Positions 36,028 to 43,463 of a DNA stretch of 64,000 nucleotides are shown piece after piece (the first letter of the stretch is position 1; each line of letters starts with the position of its first letter). Under the pieces are notes generated by a model. The model had not been told where the DNA came from. It saw only the letters and a list, made by a program, of their open reading frames with translations, and did no database searches. The stretch lies in NCBI GenBank assembly GCA_910579995.1, contig CAJTWH010000003.1:62001-126000 (forward strand), given 5' to 3'. Made by a program: the position numbers and the translations under genes. This DNA is from an uncultured Muribaculaceae bacterium. GTDB lineage: Bacteria > Bacteroidota > Bacteroidia > Bacteroidales > Muribaculaceae.

Positions 36028-36035
36028 TACCTTTG
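36028..36035 (+). promoter_or_regulatory. Putative -7 box of the gene at 36058
   Basis: TACCTTTG is an exact match to TAnnTTTG, 22 nt before the start codon. No good TTTG is found 19-21 bp upstream. It shares a 140-nt divergent spacer with the GH35 promoter. Confidence 0.5.
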
Positions 36036-36057
36036 CACATCATTCCTTACCGTCATC

Positions 36058-37335
36058 ATGCCACGTTATGCGTTGATTTTATGGATTATGCTGTATTCGG
36101 TCTTTATGGCTGATGGCCGCGTCGTTGTCGATTCTCTCACGCGCACGCCACTCCCTAACGTATCGATTTTCGACCGCAACGGCAATTTCACAGCCATAAG
36201 CGGCCACGACGGCCGGATTCCGCACATCGCCGAATCTGATTATCCCATAACAATACGCTATATAGGCTTCAAGGAGCTTTTGGTGCCTGCCGGCGCTCCC
36301 GACACCTTGTTTATGACAGAAGACGTGATCGAGCTGCCCGAGATGGTGGTCAACACCCGCAACAGGCGCATGCTCCATATACTCGCATACGTCAGGGAAT
36401 ACTCCACTCTATCCTCGTTCGGCGACAGTGTGTTTCTTTTCCGGGAGAAGATGGTGGATTTCATGCTGCCGTCTGACAAAAAAATGAAATTCAGAGGATG
36501 GCGGAGTCCGCGTGTGCTCGCCTCAAAGTCCTACTACCGCTTCACAAACTATCATGGACTTGACAGCGTGAGCGACCGCTGCCATCACCACTTCTCATGG
36601 ACCGACTGGATGGGAATCGTGCAGCCTGCACATATTCCTGCCTCCTTGACTTCGGCGGAGTTTGCCACAGATACTGTAAGAGGCCGCAGAGGCCCAACTG
36701 AAATATGGACTAAAAACGGAGACCGCCTTGCCATAGACATAAACCTCGAGGAAGATTCAATCTCTGAAAAATGGATGCCAAATATCGACTACTTCCTTGG
36801 CAACGGCACAGATTTCGACCGCTTCTCCTTGCGCCTTAACTATGAGAATGTAATCGGCGATTCCATTCTTCCTATAGATCTGACCGGCTATTCTTTCGCT
36901 ATCGAATCAACCGGCCGAGGCCACAATATGTTTATGTTTCACAGGCCTGACGACCCATACTTCGTTAGCACCTACGGCGAAGTATATATAATAGATAAAG
37001 AATATATCACAATCAAAGAAGCCAAGAAGTGGGAAGCCCTGAAACAGGATACCGGCATTATTGAAATCTACGAACCGGCGCAGGCTCCGGACCTCCAACC
37101 GGCAATAAAACAACTTATAAGCCGGGTGGAATCAATCGACCACACCGAAGTACGCACCGGCCTGCCTACCGACAAACGCCTTGTAGCGCACCATATCAAG
37201 CTAAATCCGGGCCAGCAGATTCTCTCGCGACTGAAACAGATGTTCGGAATCGACGCCATCATCGGCGACAAGAAACGAAACAAGGAGTGGAAAAATTTCC
37301 GTAAAAAGCAGGTTGAGCACAACAACTCCCGCTGA
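36058..37335 (+). CDS. Secreted protein with carboxypeptidase-like regulatory domain
   Basis: The product has 425 residues, a short signal-like N-terminus (ALILWIMLYSVFMADG), then a CarboxypepD_reg-like beta domain (about 20-95). That domain shows VVVDSLTRTPLPNVSIFDRN and the ITIRYIGFKELLV strands seen at the start of many Bacteroidetes outer-membrane proteins. The remaining 320 residues are soluble in character (IDINLEEDSISEKW, DPYFVSTYGEVYIID) and I do not recognise them. A strongly basic end (KKRNKEWKNFRKKQ) is unusual. The gene ends 1 nt before the convergent membrane-protein gene. Confidence 0.7.
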   Translation: MPRYALILWIMLYSVFMADGRVVVDSLTRTPLPNVSIFDRNGNFTAISGHDGRIPHIAESDYPITIRYIGFKELLVPAGAPDTLFMTEDVIELPEMVVNTRNRRMLHILAYVREYSTLSSFGDSVFLFREKMVDFMLPSDKKMKFRGWRSPRVLASKSYYRFTNYHGLDSVSDRCHHHFSWTDWMGIVQPAHIPASLTSAEFATDTVRGRRGPTEIWTKNGDRLAIDINLEEDSISEKWMPNIDYFLGNGTDFDRFSLRLNYENVIGDSILPIDLTGYSFAIESTGRGHNMFMFHRPDDPYFVSTYGEVYIIDKEYITIKEAKKWEALKQDTGIIEIYEPAQAPDLQPAIKQLISRVESIDHTEVRTGLPTDKRLVAHHIKLNPGQQILSRLKQMFGIDAIIGDKKRNKEWKNFRKKQVEHNNSR

Positions 37336-37336
37336 A

Positions 37337-37915
37337 TCAATCTTCACCGTCGATGAGCAGAGATCGGAGCTCATCTTGCATCTGTCGCGTCAGAGCCGAC
37401 ATCCAGCGAAATTTGATTATGCCGATAATCACGCCCAGAACAAGACCAACAATAAAAGCTATGATGATATGGAACTCCGAATGGTCTACAGCGTCGAAAA
37501 ACATTGTCGCAATCAGTGCGCCACCCATAGAAATGCCAAAAGAACGGAGATAGCGCTGGTAGCGTGCTATCTTCACTGCGTCGGCAAGAGCGGAGACTAT
37601 CGGCTGTGCAAGATAATCGCAACGCTTTATATAGTTTGAAAAACATAAATTGAGAATACCCATCACCACGCCGAACGAGGCATATACCGCTGCAATCCAC
37701 ACAGGGAAATCAAGCACCTTTACAAGCACCGGCGACAAAGCGGGCAAAAGCAAAGCCACAATGAATGACCGGCGGTAATATCCGGCAAGTTTGTCGCGTG
37801 CCGTCTGAGCTCGGCCTGCGGCGAGGCTCTCGGCAAGCTTCCGGTTGTCGGTCTCAAGCAACTCGCTGTTGACGCGAGCTTTCTGCCAAGTATTTCGTAG
37901 TTGTTCTAAATCCAT
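37337..37915 (-). CDS. Membrane protein coupled to the ECF sigma gene
   Basis: The 192-residue protein has a helical charged N-terminus (about 1-48) and four hydrophobic segments (about 49-68, 72-95, 126-142 and 148-168). It begins 3 nt after the sigma-factor stop, so the two are co-translated. The gene pair and the cytoplasmic helical head make it a candidate anti-sigma factor or sensor, but no known anti-sigma domain is visible. That role is context inference only. Confidence 0.7.
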   Translation of the reverse strand: MDLEQLRNTWQKARVNSELLETDNRKLAESLAAGRAQTARDKLAGYYRRSFIVALLLPALSPVLVKVLDFPVWIAAVYASFGVVMGILNLCFSNYIKRCDYLAQPIVSALADAVKIARYQRYLRSFGISMGGALIATMFFDAVDHSEFHIIIAFIVGLVLGVIIGIIKFRWMSALTRQMQDELRSLLIDGED

Positions 37916-37918
37916 AGG

Positions 37919-38434
37919 TCAATAGTTTTGGGCTGAAGCCATCTTGGTTAGTTTTTCCTTTGCCCTGTGCAGGCGCACTGCTACATTGCTCTGGCTCAGA
38001 CCCGTTATACGGGCAATCTCATCGTAAGGCTTTTCTTCGAGCCACAGGGTTATGAGAGCTTTGTCTACTGCTCCGAGCCGCGATATAAGGCGATAGAGCT
38101 CGCGGTATTCTTCCATGGCCGCAACGCTGTCGGCGGTATCGGCCGGATCTACATTCATTTCATCAAGGCGGTCGGTGCCCGAGGGGGTATAGCGGGCATT
38201 GCGCCTGTGCCATGTGATACATGTATTGATAGCCGTACGGTAGATCCATGTGGATATCTTTGCCTCGCCGCGATAGCTGCCAAGGCCTTGCCACAGGTTT
38301 ATCAATACCTCCTGATACAGGTCATCGAAACTCACCCAAGCGCTCGAATAGAGATAGCAAACCTTGGCTATGACATCCTTGTATCGGTCTGTCACAGCGA
38401 GGAACTCCTTTTCCATATCTGCGCTTTGCTTCAT
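37919..38434 (-). CDS. ECF-type RNA polymerase sigma factor
   Basis: The start at 38434 (MKQSADMEKEF) or the methionine six codons later is preferred. The longer frame from 38521 would begin inside a terminator hairpin and its T-tract and encodes an unlikely Cys/Phe-rich head. Region 2 is seen in DLYQEVLINLWQGLGSYRG and STWIYRTAINTCITWHRR. The region 4 helix-turn-helix is in YDEIARITGLSQSNVAVRLHRAKEKL (motif split here as YDEIARITGLSQ and SNVAVRLHRAKEKL). It directs transcription of an unknown regulon. The partner membrane protein gene follows after 3 nt. Confidence 0.9.
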   Translation of the reverse strand: MKQSADMEKEFLAVTDRYKDVIAKVCYLYSSAWVSFDDLYQEVLINLWQGLGSYRGEAKISTWIYRTAINTCITWHRRNARYTPSGTDRLDEMNVDPADTADSVAAMEEYRELYRLISRLGAVDKALITLWLEEKPYDEIARITGLSQSNVAVRLHRAKEKLTKMASAQNY

Positions 38435-38480
38435 ATACCTATATGACGCCGAAAAAAACGAATTATTACATCGGCAGCAT

Positions 38481-38517
38481 AAAAAAAACAGAAGACGGCC
38501 TCGAGGGTCGCCTTCTG
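38481..38517 (-). terminator. Terminator on the minus strand upstream of the sigma gene
   Basis: Arms 38489-38500 and 38506-38517 pair over 12 positions with one mismatch and one G-T pair. Eight A at 38481-38488 read as eight U on the minus strand. It stands about 47 nt before the sigma start codon, with no minus-strand gene upstream. Confidence 0.75.
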
Positions 38518-38676
38518 CCACGTTTCAACTATTTATTTATGAGAGCCTCCGACACTGTATCACTACACCGGCGGAGGTGAGGGATGCTTTTAAGCTCCTT
38601 TTTTCCTTTCTTCTATGTGTATAACACCTCACAGCGCGTTTCGCTCGCGATTTTGTGCTAAAAGTATATAATTTTG

Positions 38677-38707
38677 TTTGCCGTTGTATAATATTTCGCT
38701 ATCTTCG
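38677..38707 (+). promoter_or_regulatory. Promoter of the GHL10 gene
   Basis: TTTG (38677-38680), 19 bp, then TATCTTCG (38700-38707), one mismatch from TAnnTTTG. The start codon is 24 nt further on. Confidence 0.55.
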
Positions 38708-38731
38708 CACAGCTATTTATAAAAGCGCGTT

Positions 38732-40180
38732 ATGTCGTATCTGAAATACATATTTTTGGCCTTTATCTCGCTACTGTGCACCTCTATGGCGGCGCAGGAC
38801 AGCAAGCGCGAATTCCGCGGCGCATGGCTCCACACCATATATCAGACCCAGTATAAAAAACACTCAACCGCCGAAAACAAGGCTTATCTGGTCCGCCAGC
38901 TCGACAGTTTGAAATCAGCCGGTATCAATGCTGTGATTTTTCAGGTACGTGCGCAGGCCGACGCGTTCTATAAAAGCGACCTCGAGCCGTGGAGCCGCTA
39001 CCTCACCGATGGCGGCAAAGCTCCGGTCCCGTTCTGGGATCCTCTTGAGTTTATGGTGACCGAAGCCCACCGGCGCGGCATGGAGCTGCATGCTTGGCTC
39101 AATCCTTACAGAGTAACTACGTCGGCAAAGCAGGTTCTTCCCAAAGGCCATATAGCCCTGAAACACCCCGAGCGGTTTATACGCTACGACGGCAAATTGT
39201 ATTTCGACCCCGGACTTCCCGAAAACCGCGAGTTTATCGGCCGTATTGTAGATGATATCTTAAAACGATACGACGTTGACGGAATTCATCTCGACGATTA
39301 TTTCTATCCTTATCCGGTCAAAGGCAAAGCTTTCGCCGATGACGCCTCTTACCGCAAATATGGCAAAGGAATGAAACGCGACGATTGGCGCCGGCATAAC
39401 GTAGACTTGCTCATAGAAGACCTGCATAAACGCATTGAAGCAGCCAAACCGTGGGTGCGCTTCGGTGTGAGCCCATTCGGTATCTGGCGTAACAAAACCT
39501 CGGATCCTCGCGGTAGCGACACCCGCGGATTGCAGAATTACGACGCTCTCTATGCCGATGTTCTTCTGTGGGAAGAAAAAGGATGGATTGACTATCTCCT
39601 GCCGCAACTTTATTGGGAACTCGCCCACAAGTCGGCGTCATATCTGACACTTGTGGATTGGTGGAACACAAATGCCGGATACAAGCGCCATCTCTACGTA
39701 GGGCAGGATGTAAAACGCACTATCGACAAAAACGAACTTATGACGAAAGTAGAGCTCACCCGTAAAGCCGACAGAATTCTCGGCAACTGCTGGTGGCCCG
39801 GCTACGAGCTTACCCGCAACGCCGGCGGAGTGGCCGACTCCCTCGCCTCAAACTATCAGCACTACCCTGCCCTCGTACCACAGTATTCATGGATATATCA
39901 AGGCACACCGTCGCCGATAGAGGGCCTGAAAGTCAGCGACAAGACAGAAATCACATGGGACATGCCCGCAATCAGCGGAACAGCGGCCGATGTGGTTAGG
40001 TTCGCCATATATCGCTTCGACGATATCGATGACATCGACATCAGCCGCTCCGACGCTCTCGTCGACATCACCGGTGTGGCTCAATACACTGCGCCGTCAC
40101 CCGGCTGCTACGTGATAACGGCTCTCGACCGCGTCAACAACGAATCTGACATCTCAAACCCGGTAATAATTCGCCGATGA
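38732..40180 (+). CDS. GHL10 (family-10-like) glycosyl hydrolase, DigH/YngK type
   Basis: The protein has 482 residues with a signal peptide (about 1-21, SMAAQ). The PF02638-type barrel begins FRGAWLHTIYQTQ and contains NAVIFQVRAQADAFY, ELHAWLNPYRV, DGIHLDDYFYP (catalytic acid region) and RFGVSPFGIWRN. A fibronectin-like end domain follows (about 395-482). E. coli DigH of this group cuts stem-free peptidoglycan glycans, so a wall substrate is more likely than xylan. The gene overlaps the GT2 gene by 4 nt, suggesting a joint role in making or trimming an envelope glycan. Confidence 0.87.
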   Translation: MSYLKYIFLAFISLLCTSMAAQDSKREFRGAWLHTIYQTQYKKHSTAENKAYLVRQLDSLKSAGINAVIFQVRAQADAFYKSDLEPWSRYLTDGGKAPVPFWDPLEFMVTEAHRRGMELHAWLNPYRVTTSAKQVLPKGHIALKHPERFIRYDGKLYFDPGLPENREFIGRIVDDILKRYDVDGIHLDDYFYPYPVKGKAFADDASYRKYGKGMKRDDWRRHNVDLLIEDLHKRIEAAKPWVRFGVSPFGIWRNKTSDPRGSDTRGLQNYDALYADVLLWEEKGWIDYLLPQLYWELAHKSASYLTLVDWWNTNAGYKRHLYVGQDVKRTIDKNELMTKVELTRKADRILGNCWWPGYELTRNAGGVADSLASNYQHYPALVPQYSWIYQGTPSPIEGLKVSDKTEITWDMPAISGTAADVVRFAIYRFDDIDDIDISRSDALVDITGVAQYTAPSPGCYVITALDRVNNESDISNPVIIRR

Positions 40181-41121
40181 AAGCCACTCTTTCGGTAATA
40201 GTGCCGGTCTACAATGCCGGGCCTTACATCATCCTTTGCCTTGAATCGATAATCCGTCAATTATGGCAAGGCTGCAAGCTGATTGTGATTGATGACGGAA
40301 GCACCGACCGCAGCGCTGCTCACTGCCGACGCTATGCCGATTCTTTTCCCGACAAAATTATCCTCATAAAATCTGACCGCGCCGGTCAAGCTACGGCACG
40401 TAATCTCGGACTGACTCTCGCTCACAGCGACTATATCGCCTTCTGCGACGCCGACGACGCATACTTGCCCGGAGCACTTCAGGCGATGGTAGATGTATTG
40501 GAAAACAATGCCGACTGCAATATTACTGTCGGGCAATACTCGCGCCGGATCACACAATTTTTACCGGAATCTCTGAGAATGGTTGATTCTACCGAAGCTA
40601 TTATTTCTACCCTCTACCAACGGCCCCGATTCCACAACAGCGTGTGGGCTACCGTCTACCGCCGCTCGGTTTTCAACGGTATACGCTTTGCCGACGGCCG
40701 TTTCTACGAAGACCTCGAGATTATCCCCCGGCTTTACAGCCGCTCACCCAAAATCGCTTATCTCGATTCGCCCGTCTATTTCTATCGCCCCAACCCTACA
40801 AGCTATATCAACACTTGGAATCCGTCGCGCGCCGACGCGGTGTGGGCAGCCCGCTCGGTGCTTGATTTCGTGAGAGAAAATGTGCCTGCGGCAGTACCTG
40901 CTGCCACAAGCCGGCTATTCAGCGCCGCGTTCAATATCTTCAACCTCGCCACAAAAAACGGCCACGACGATATAGCCGACCGTTGCTGGAATACCGTAAT
41001 AGGTCTGCGGCAGGCAATGCTGCACGACCCCAATGTGCGGCTCAAAAATAAAACAGGCGCCGCACTGTCGTTTCTCGGCAATGCGGCGTGCTCGGTAATA
41101 GCCAAAAAAGCGTTTAGATAA
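40177..41121 (+). CDS. Family 2 glycosyltransferase
   Basis: This 314-residue GT-A enzyme begins TLSVIVPVYNAGPYI and has IVIDDGSTDRS, AFCDADDAYL (DxD) and the acceptor-side segment FYEDLEIIPRLYSRS (ED motif). The C-terminal 90 residues are helical. It has no membrane segments, so it works at the cytoplasmic face, probably on a lipid-linked or capsular glycan. Translation is coupled to the GHL10 gene (ATGA). Confidence 0.9.
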   Translation: MKATLSVIVPVYNAGPYIILCLESIIRQLWQGCKLIVIDDGSTDRSAAHCRRYADSFPDKIILIKSDRAGQATARNLGLTLAHSDYIAFCDADDAYLPGALQAMVDVLENNADCNITVGQYSRRITQFLPESLRMVDSTEAIISTLYQRPRFHNSVWATVYRRSVFNGIRFADGRFYEDLEIIPRLYSRSPKIAYLDSPVYFYRPNPTSYINTWNPSRADAVWAARSVLDFVRENVPAAVPAATSRLFSAAFNIFNLATKNGHDDIADRCWNTVIGLRQAMLHDPNVRLKNKTGAALSFLGNAACSVIAKKAFR

Positions 41122-41192
41122 AGGCTGGTGGTGAGTGGCCGGCAAGTTAGTTTTTACTAATCTACCACCCACAGCCTACAAACTACCAACTT
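41122..41192. repeat. Dispersed repeat B, copy 1 (hairpin between convergent genes)
   Basis: The spacer between the GT2 and butyrate kinase genes forms an 11-bp stem (41122-41132 with 41164-41177, 3-nt bulge). It aligns clearly with 47455-47513, sharing GTTTTT, ACCCAC, ACAAAC and AACTT blocks in the same order. It may serve as the terminator here. Confidence 0.55.
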
Positions 41193-42424
41193 CAATCGTT
41201 GCGGCGGTTGCGGTTCGTTCCCCACTTGCGCAGGTAATGGCGTATGGCTGTCATCGACTTGTTACCGGCCTGAGGTGTGATAGCCGACTGCAGCCAGTCG
41301 CGAAGTTTCGACGGACGCCCCGTATCGTTGATCTGCGAGGGATTCTCGCTTGTGGTGCTCTCGTAAACCTTCGGGACGCGCTCTCCACGCAATACTGCCA
41401 AGGCGTTCTCTGCCAAGGCGCGGAGTTCGTTTTCACCGGGATATACATAGATAGGCGCAATATAATCGACGTAATCGGCGATAAAGTCGGTCACGCGCTT
41501 GCTGTGTGCGATACCGCCCGTAAGCAATATGGCGTCGACATCGCCTTTGAGCGCGGTTGCCATCGCACCGATTTCCTTGCATATAGTATAGCACATGGCA
41601 CGCAATATAAGCATGGCATGAAGGTCATGGTTGAGGATACGGTCAAGCACCTCGGGCACCGATGTTGTGCCTAAGTGAGCATAAAGACCACCGGCACCGT
41701 GTACCATCTTGATGAGTTCATCCTCGGTATATTTACCTGAGAAACAGAGCTTGACAAGCGGACCGGGAGGAAGCGAGCCTGAGCGTTCGGGAGAGAACGG
41801 ACCGCAGCCGTCGAGGGCGTTGGTGGTGTCGATAACGCGTCCGCGGCGATGGGCGCTCACTGTGATTCCGCCGCCCATGTGGCATACGATAAGGTTGAGC
41901 TCTTCGTAGCGTTTGTTGCTTTCCTTGGCAAATACGCGGGCCACAGCCTTTTGGTTAAGTGCATGGAACACCGACTCACGCGGCAGCTCGGGGCAACCGC
42001 TGATCCGGGCGTAGGGCATCATCTCGTCAACCACTACCGGGTCGGCGATATATGATTTCACCCCTATCTCATCTGCAATGTCGCGGGCAAGCAGGCCGCC
42101 GAGATTGGAGGCATGCTGCATGCGTGCGTTGAGGAGGTCGCGGCGGAGATCGTCGTTCACCTCATACACACCGCTCTCGATAGGGCTTATTATACCACCG
42201 CGGCCGATGATGGCGTCGAAAGAGCGCAGATCAACGCCTTTTTCATCCAAGGCATTTTCTATCAATTGCTTGCGCCAGTCAAACTGGTCTACCACCTTTG
42301 CGAATTGCGCCAATTCCTCGGGTGTATGGTCTATCGATAATGTGAAGTCGGGCTTATCGTCGGTATAGACCGCGATTTTTGTTGAAGTAGAGCCCGGGTT
42401 AATGGCAAGTATCTTGTAGGGCAT
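41192..42424 (-). CDS. buk: Butyrate kinase with C-terminal extension
   Basis: The product is an acetokinase-family enzyme: NPGSTSTKIAVY (phosphate loop), IGRGGIISPI, HMGGGITVSAHRRG, GPFSPERSG and LTGGIAHSKRV. It interconverts butyryl-phosphate and ADP with butyrate and ATP; branched acids are also used by relatives. The conserved enzyme ends around residue 358. Here about 50 further residues follow (TTSENPSQINDTGRPSKLRD onward), ending in a basic stretch KWGTNRNRRND; this is unusual for Buk. It lies 13 nt after ptb, so the pair forms the phosphotransbutyrylase route. Confidence 0.93.
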   Translation of the reverse strand: MPYKILAINPGSTSTKIAVYTDDKPDFTLSIDHTPEELAQFAKVVDQFDWRKQLIENALDEKGVDLRSFDAIIGRGGIISPIESGVYEVNDDLRRDLLNARMQHASNLGGLLARDIADEIGVKSYIADPVVVDEMMPYARISGCPELPRESVFHALNQKAVARVFAKESNKRYEELNLIVCHMGGGITVSAHRRGRVIDTTNALDGCGPFSPERSGSLPPGPLVKLCFSGKYTEDELIKMVHGAGGLYAHLGTTSVPEVLDRILNHDLHAMLILRAMCYTICKEIGAMATALKGDVDAILLTGGIAHSKRVTDFIADYVDYIAPIYVYPGENELRALAENALAVLRGERVPKVYESTTSENPSQINDTGRPSKLRDWLQSAITPQAGNKSMTAIRHYLRKWGTNRNRRND

Positions 42425-42437
42425 AATGTTTTTGCAT

Positions 42438-43343
42438 TTATCGGCTCATCAGACAAGCGAGAGCGATTGAATAAAGCTTGGTAAGAGGTGTGTCGCCACG
42501 TGATGTCAACACGCACGGGCGGTTGGTGCCGACAACGATGGCTGCAATCTCTGCTCCGCCGAAGTGTGTGGCCGATTTGAAAAATACATTACCCGACTCG
42601 ATATTCGGGAAAAGGAGGCAATCGGCGTCGCCGGCTACAGAAGAGCCTTTTACTTTCTTCTCTTCAGCAACTTCAGGATACAGAGCCACATCGAGCGACA
42701 GAGGCCCGTCGACTATTACCTCGCCGAGTTGCCCGCGGTCGGCCATCTTTGCAAGTATGCACGCTTCTGACGATGATATCACCGAGGGCAACACCTGCTC
42801 CGACGGGGCTATACACGCCACTTTGGGCCTGTCAATGCCGAGCTTGCGCGATATGCCGGCAAGGTAATTGATAAGAATGGTTTTCTGCTTAAGGTCGGGC
42901 AGCGGGATCACGGCCACATCGGCGATACAGAGGAGTTTGTCGCGTCCCGGCATTTCTACCACCGACACATGGCTCAATGTACCCTTGGGTGGGAACAGCC
43001 CGGCTTCTTTGTTGAGAATACCGCGCATGTACTTGTCGGTAGACACAAGGCCTTTCATCAGTACGTCGGCACCGTTACCGGCTACGAGCGCCACAGCTTG
43101 AGCCACGCACTTGATGTCGTTTTTCTCGTCTACGATGGTGAAGTTGTCGGGGTCGATACCCTTAGCCCTGCATGTGGCGACAATACCTTCGCGGTCGCCG
43201 AAGAGGGTGGCGTCTACAAGTCCTTCAGCGCGGGCATTTTCTACTGCATGAAGGGTGTGGGCGTCGTTGGCGCAGGCTACAGCCAACCGACGGCGGCCTC
43301 CGCTGCGGGCGGCCTCTACGATTTGCTTTAGTTGTGTTATCAT
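42438..43343 (-). CDS. ptb: Phosphate butyryltransferase
   Basis: The 301-residue protein belongs to the phosphate acetyl/butyryltransferase family: VACANDAHTLHAVENA, ADVLMKGLVSTDKYMR, GTLSHVSVVEMPG, GPLSLDVALYPE and ADCLLFPNIESGN. It transfers the acyl group from CoA to phosphate, the step before Buk. Together they give ATP from butyryl-CoA or branched acyl-CoA in the cytoplasm. No genes for making butyryl-CoA are nearby. Confidence 0.94.
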   Translation of the reverse strand: MITQLKQIVEAARSGGRRRLAVACANDAHTLHAVENARAEGLVDATLFGDREGIVATCRAKGIDPDNFTIVDEKNDIKCVAQAVALVAGNGADVLMKGLVSTDKYMRGILNKEAGLFPPKGTLSHVSVVEMPGRDKLLCIADVAVIPLPDLKQKTILINYLAGISRKLGIDRPKVACIAPSEQVLPSVISSSEACILAKMADRGQLGEVIVDGPLSLDVALYPEVAEEKKVKGSSVAGDADCLLFPNIESGNVFFKSATHFGGAEIAAIVVGTNRPCVLTSRGDTPLTKLYSIALACLMSR

Positions 43344-43404
43344 AAATATATAAGGTGCGAAGTCAGCTGCTACGGCAACATTACCGCGTGTCTGCTTCGC
43401 ACCA

Positions 43405-43412
43405 CAAAGATA
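43405..43412 (-). promoter_or_regulatory. Putative -7 box of ptb-buk
   Basis: TATCTTTG on the minus strand fits TAnnTTTG, about 60 nt before the ptb start. A -33 box is not evident. Confidence 0.45.
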
Positions 43413-43463
43413 GCAATTGTTTTTATATATTTATGTCTGAAATGTCTTAATCGGCCAATTTTG

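Noticed and set aside
38435..38521. Longer N-terminus of the ECF sigma factor
   Set aside because: The extra 29 codons cover a terminator hairpin and its T-tract and would encode an atypical Phe/Cys-rich head.
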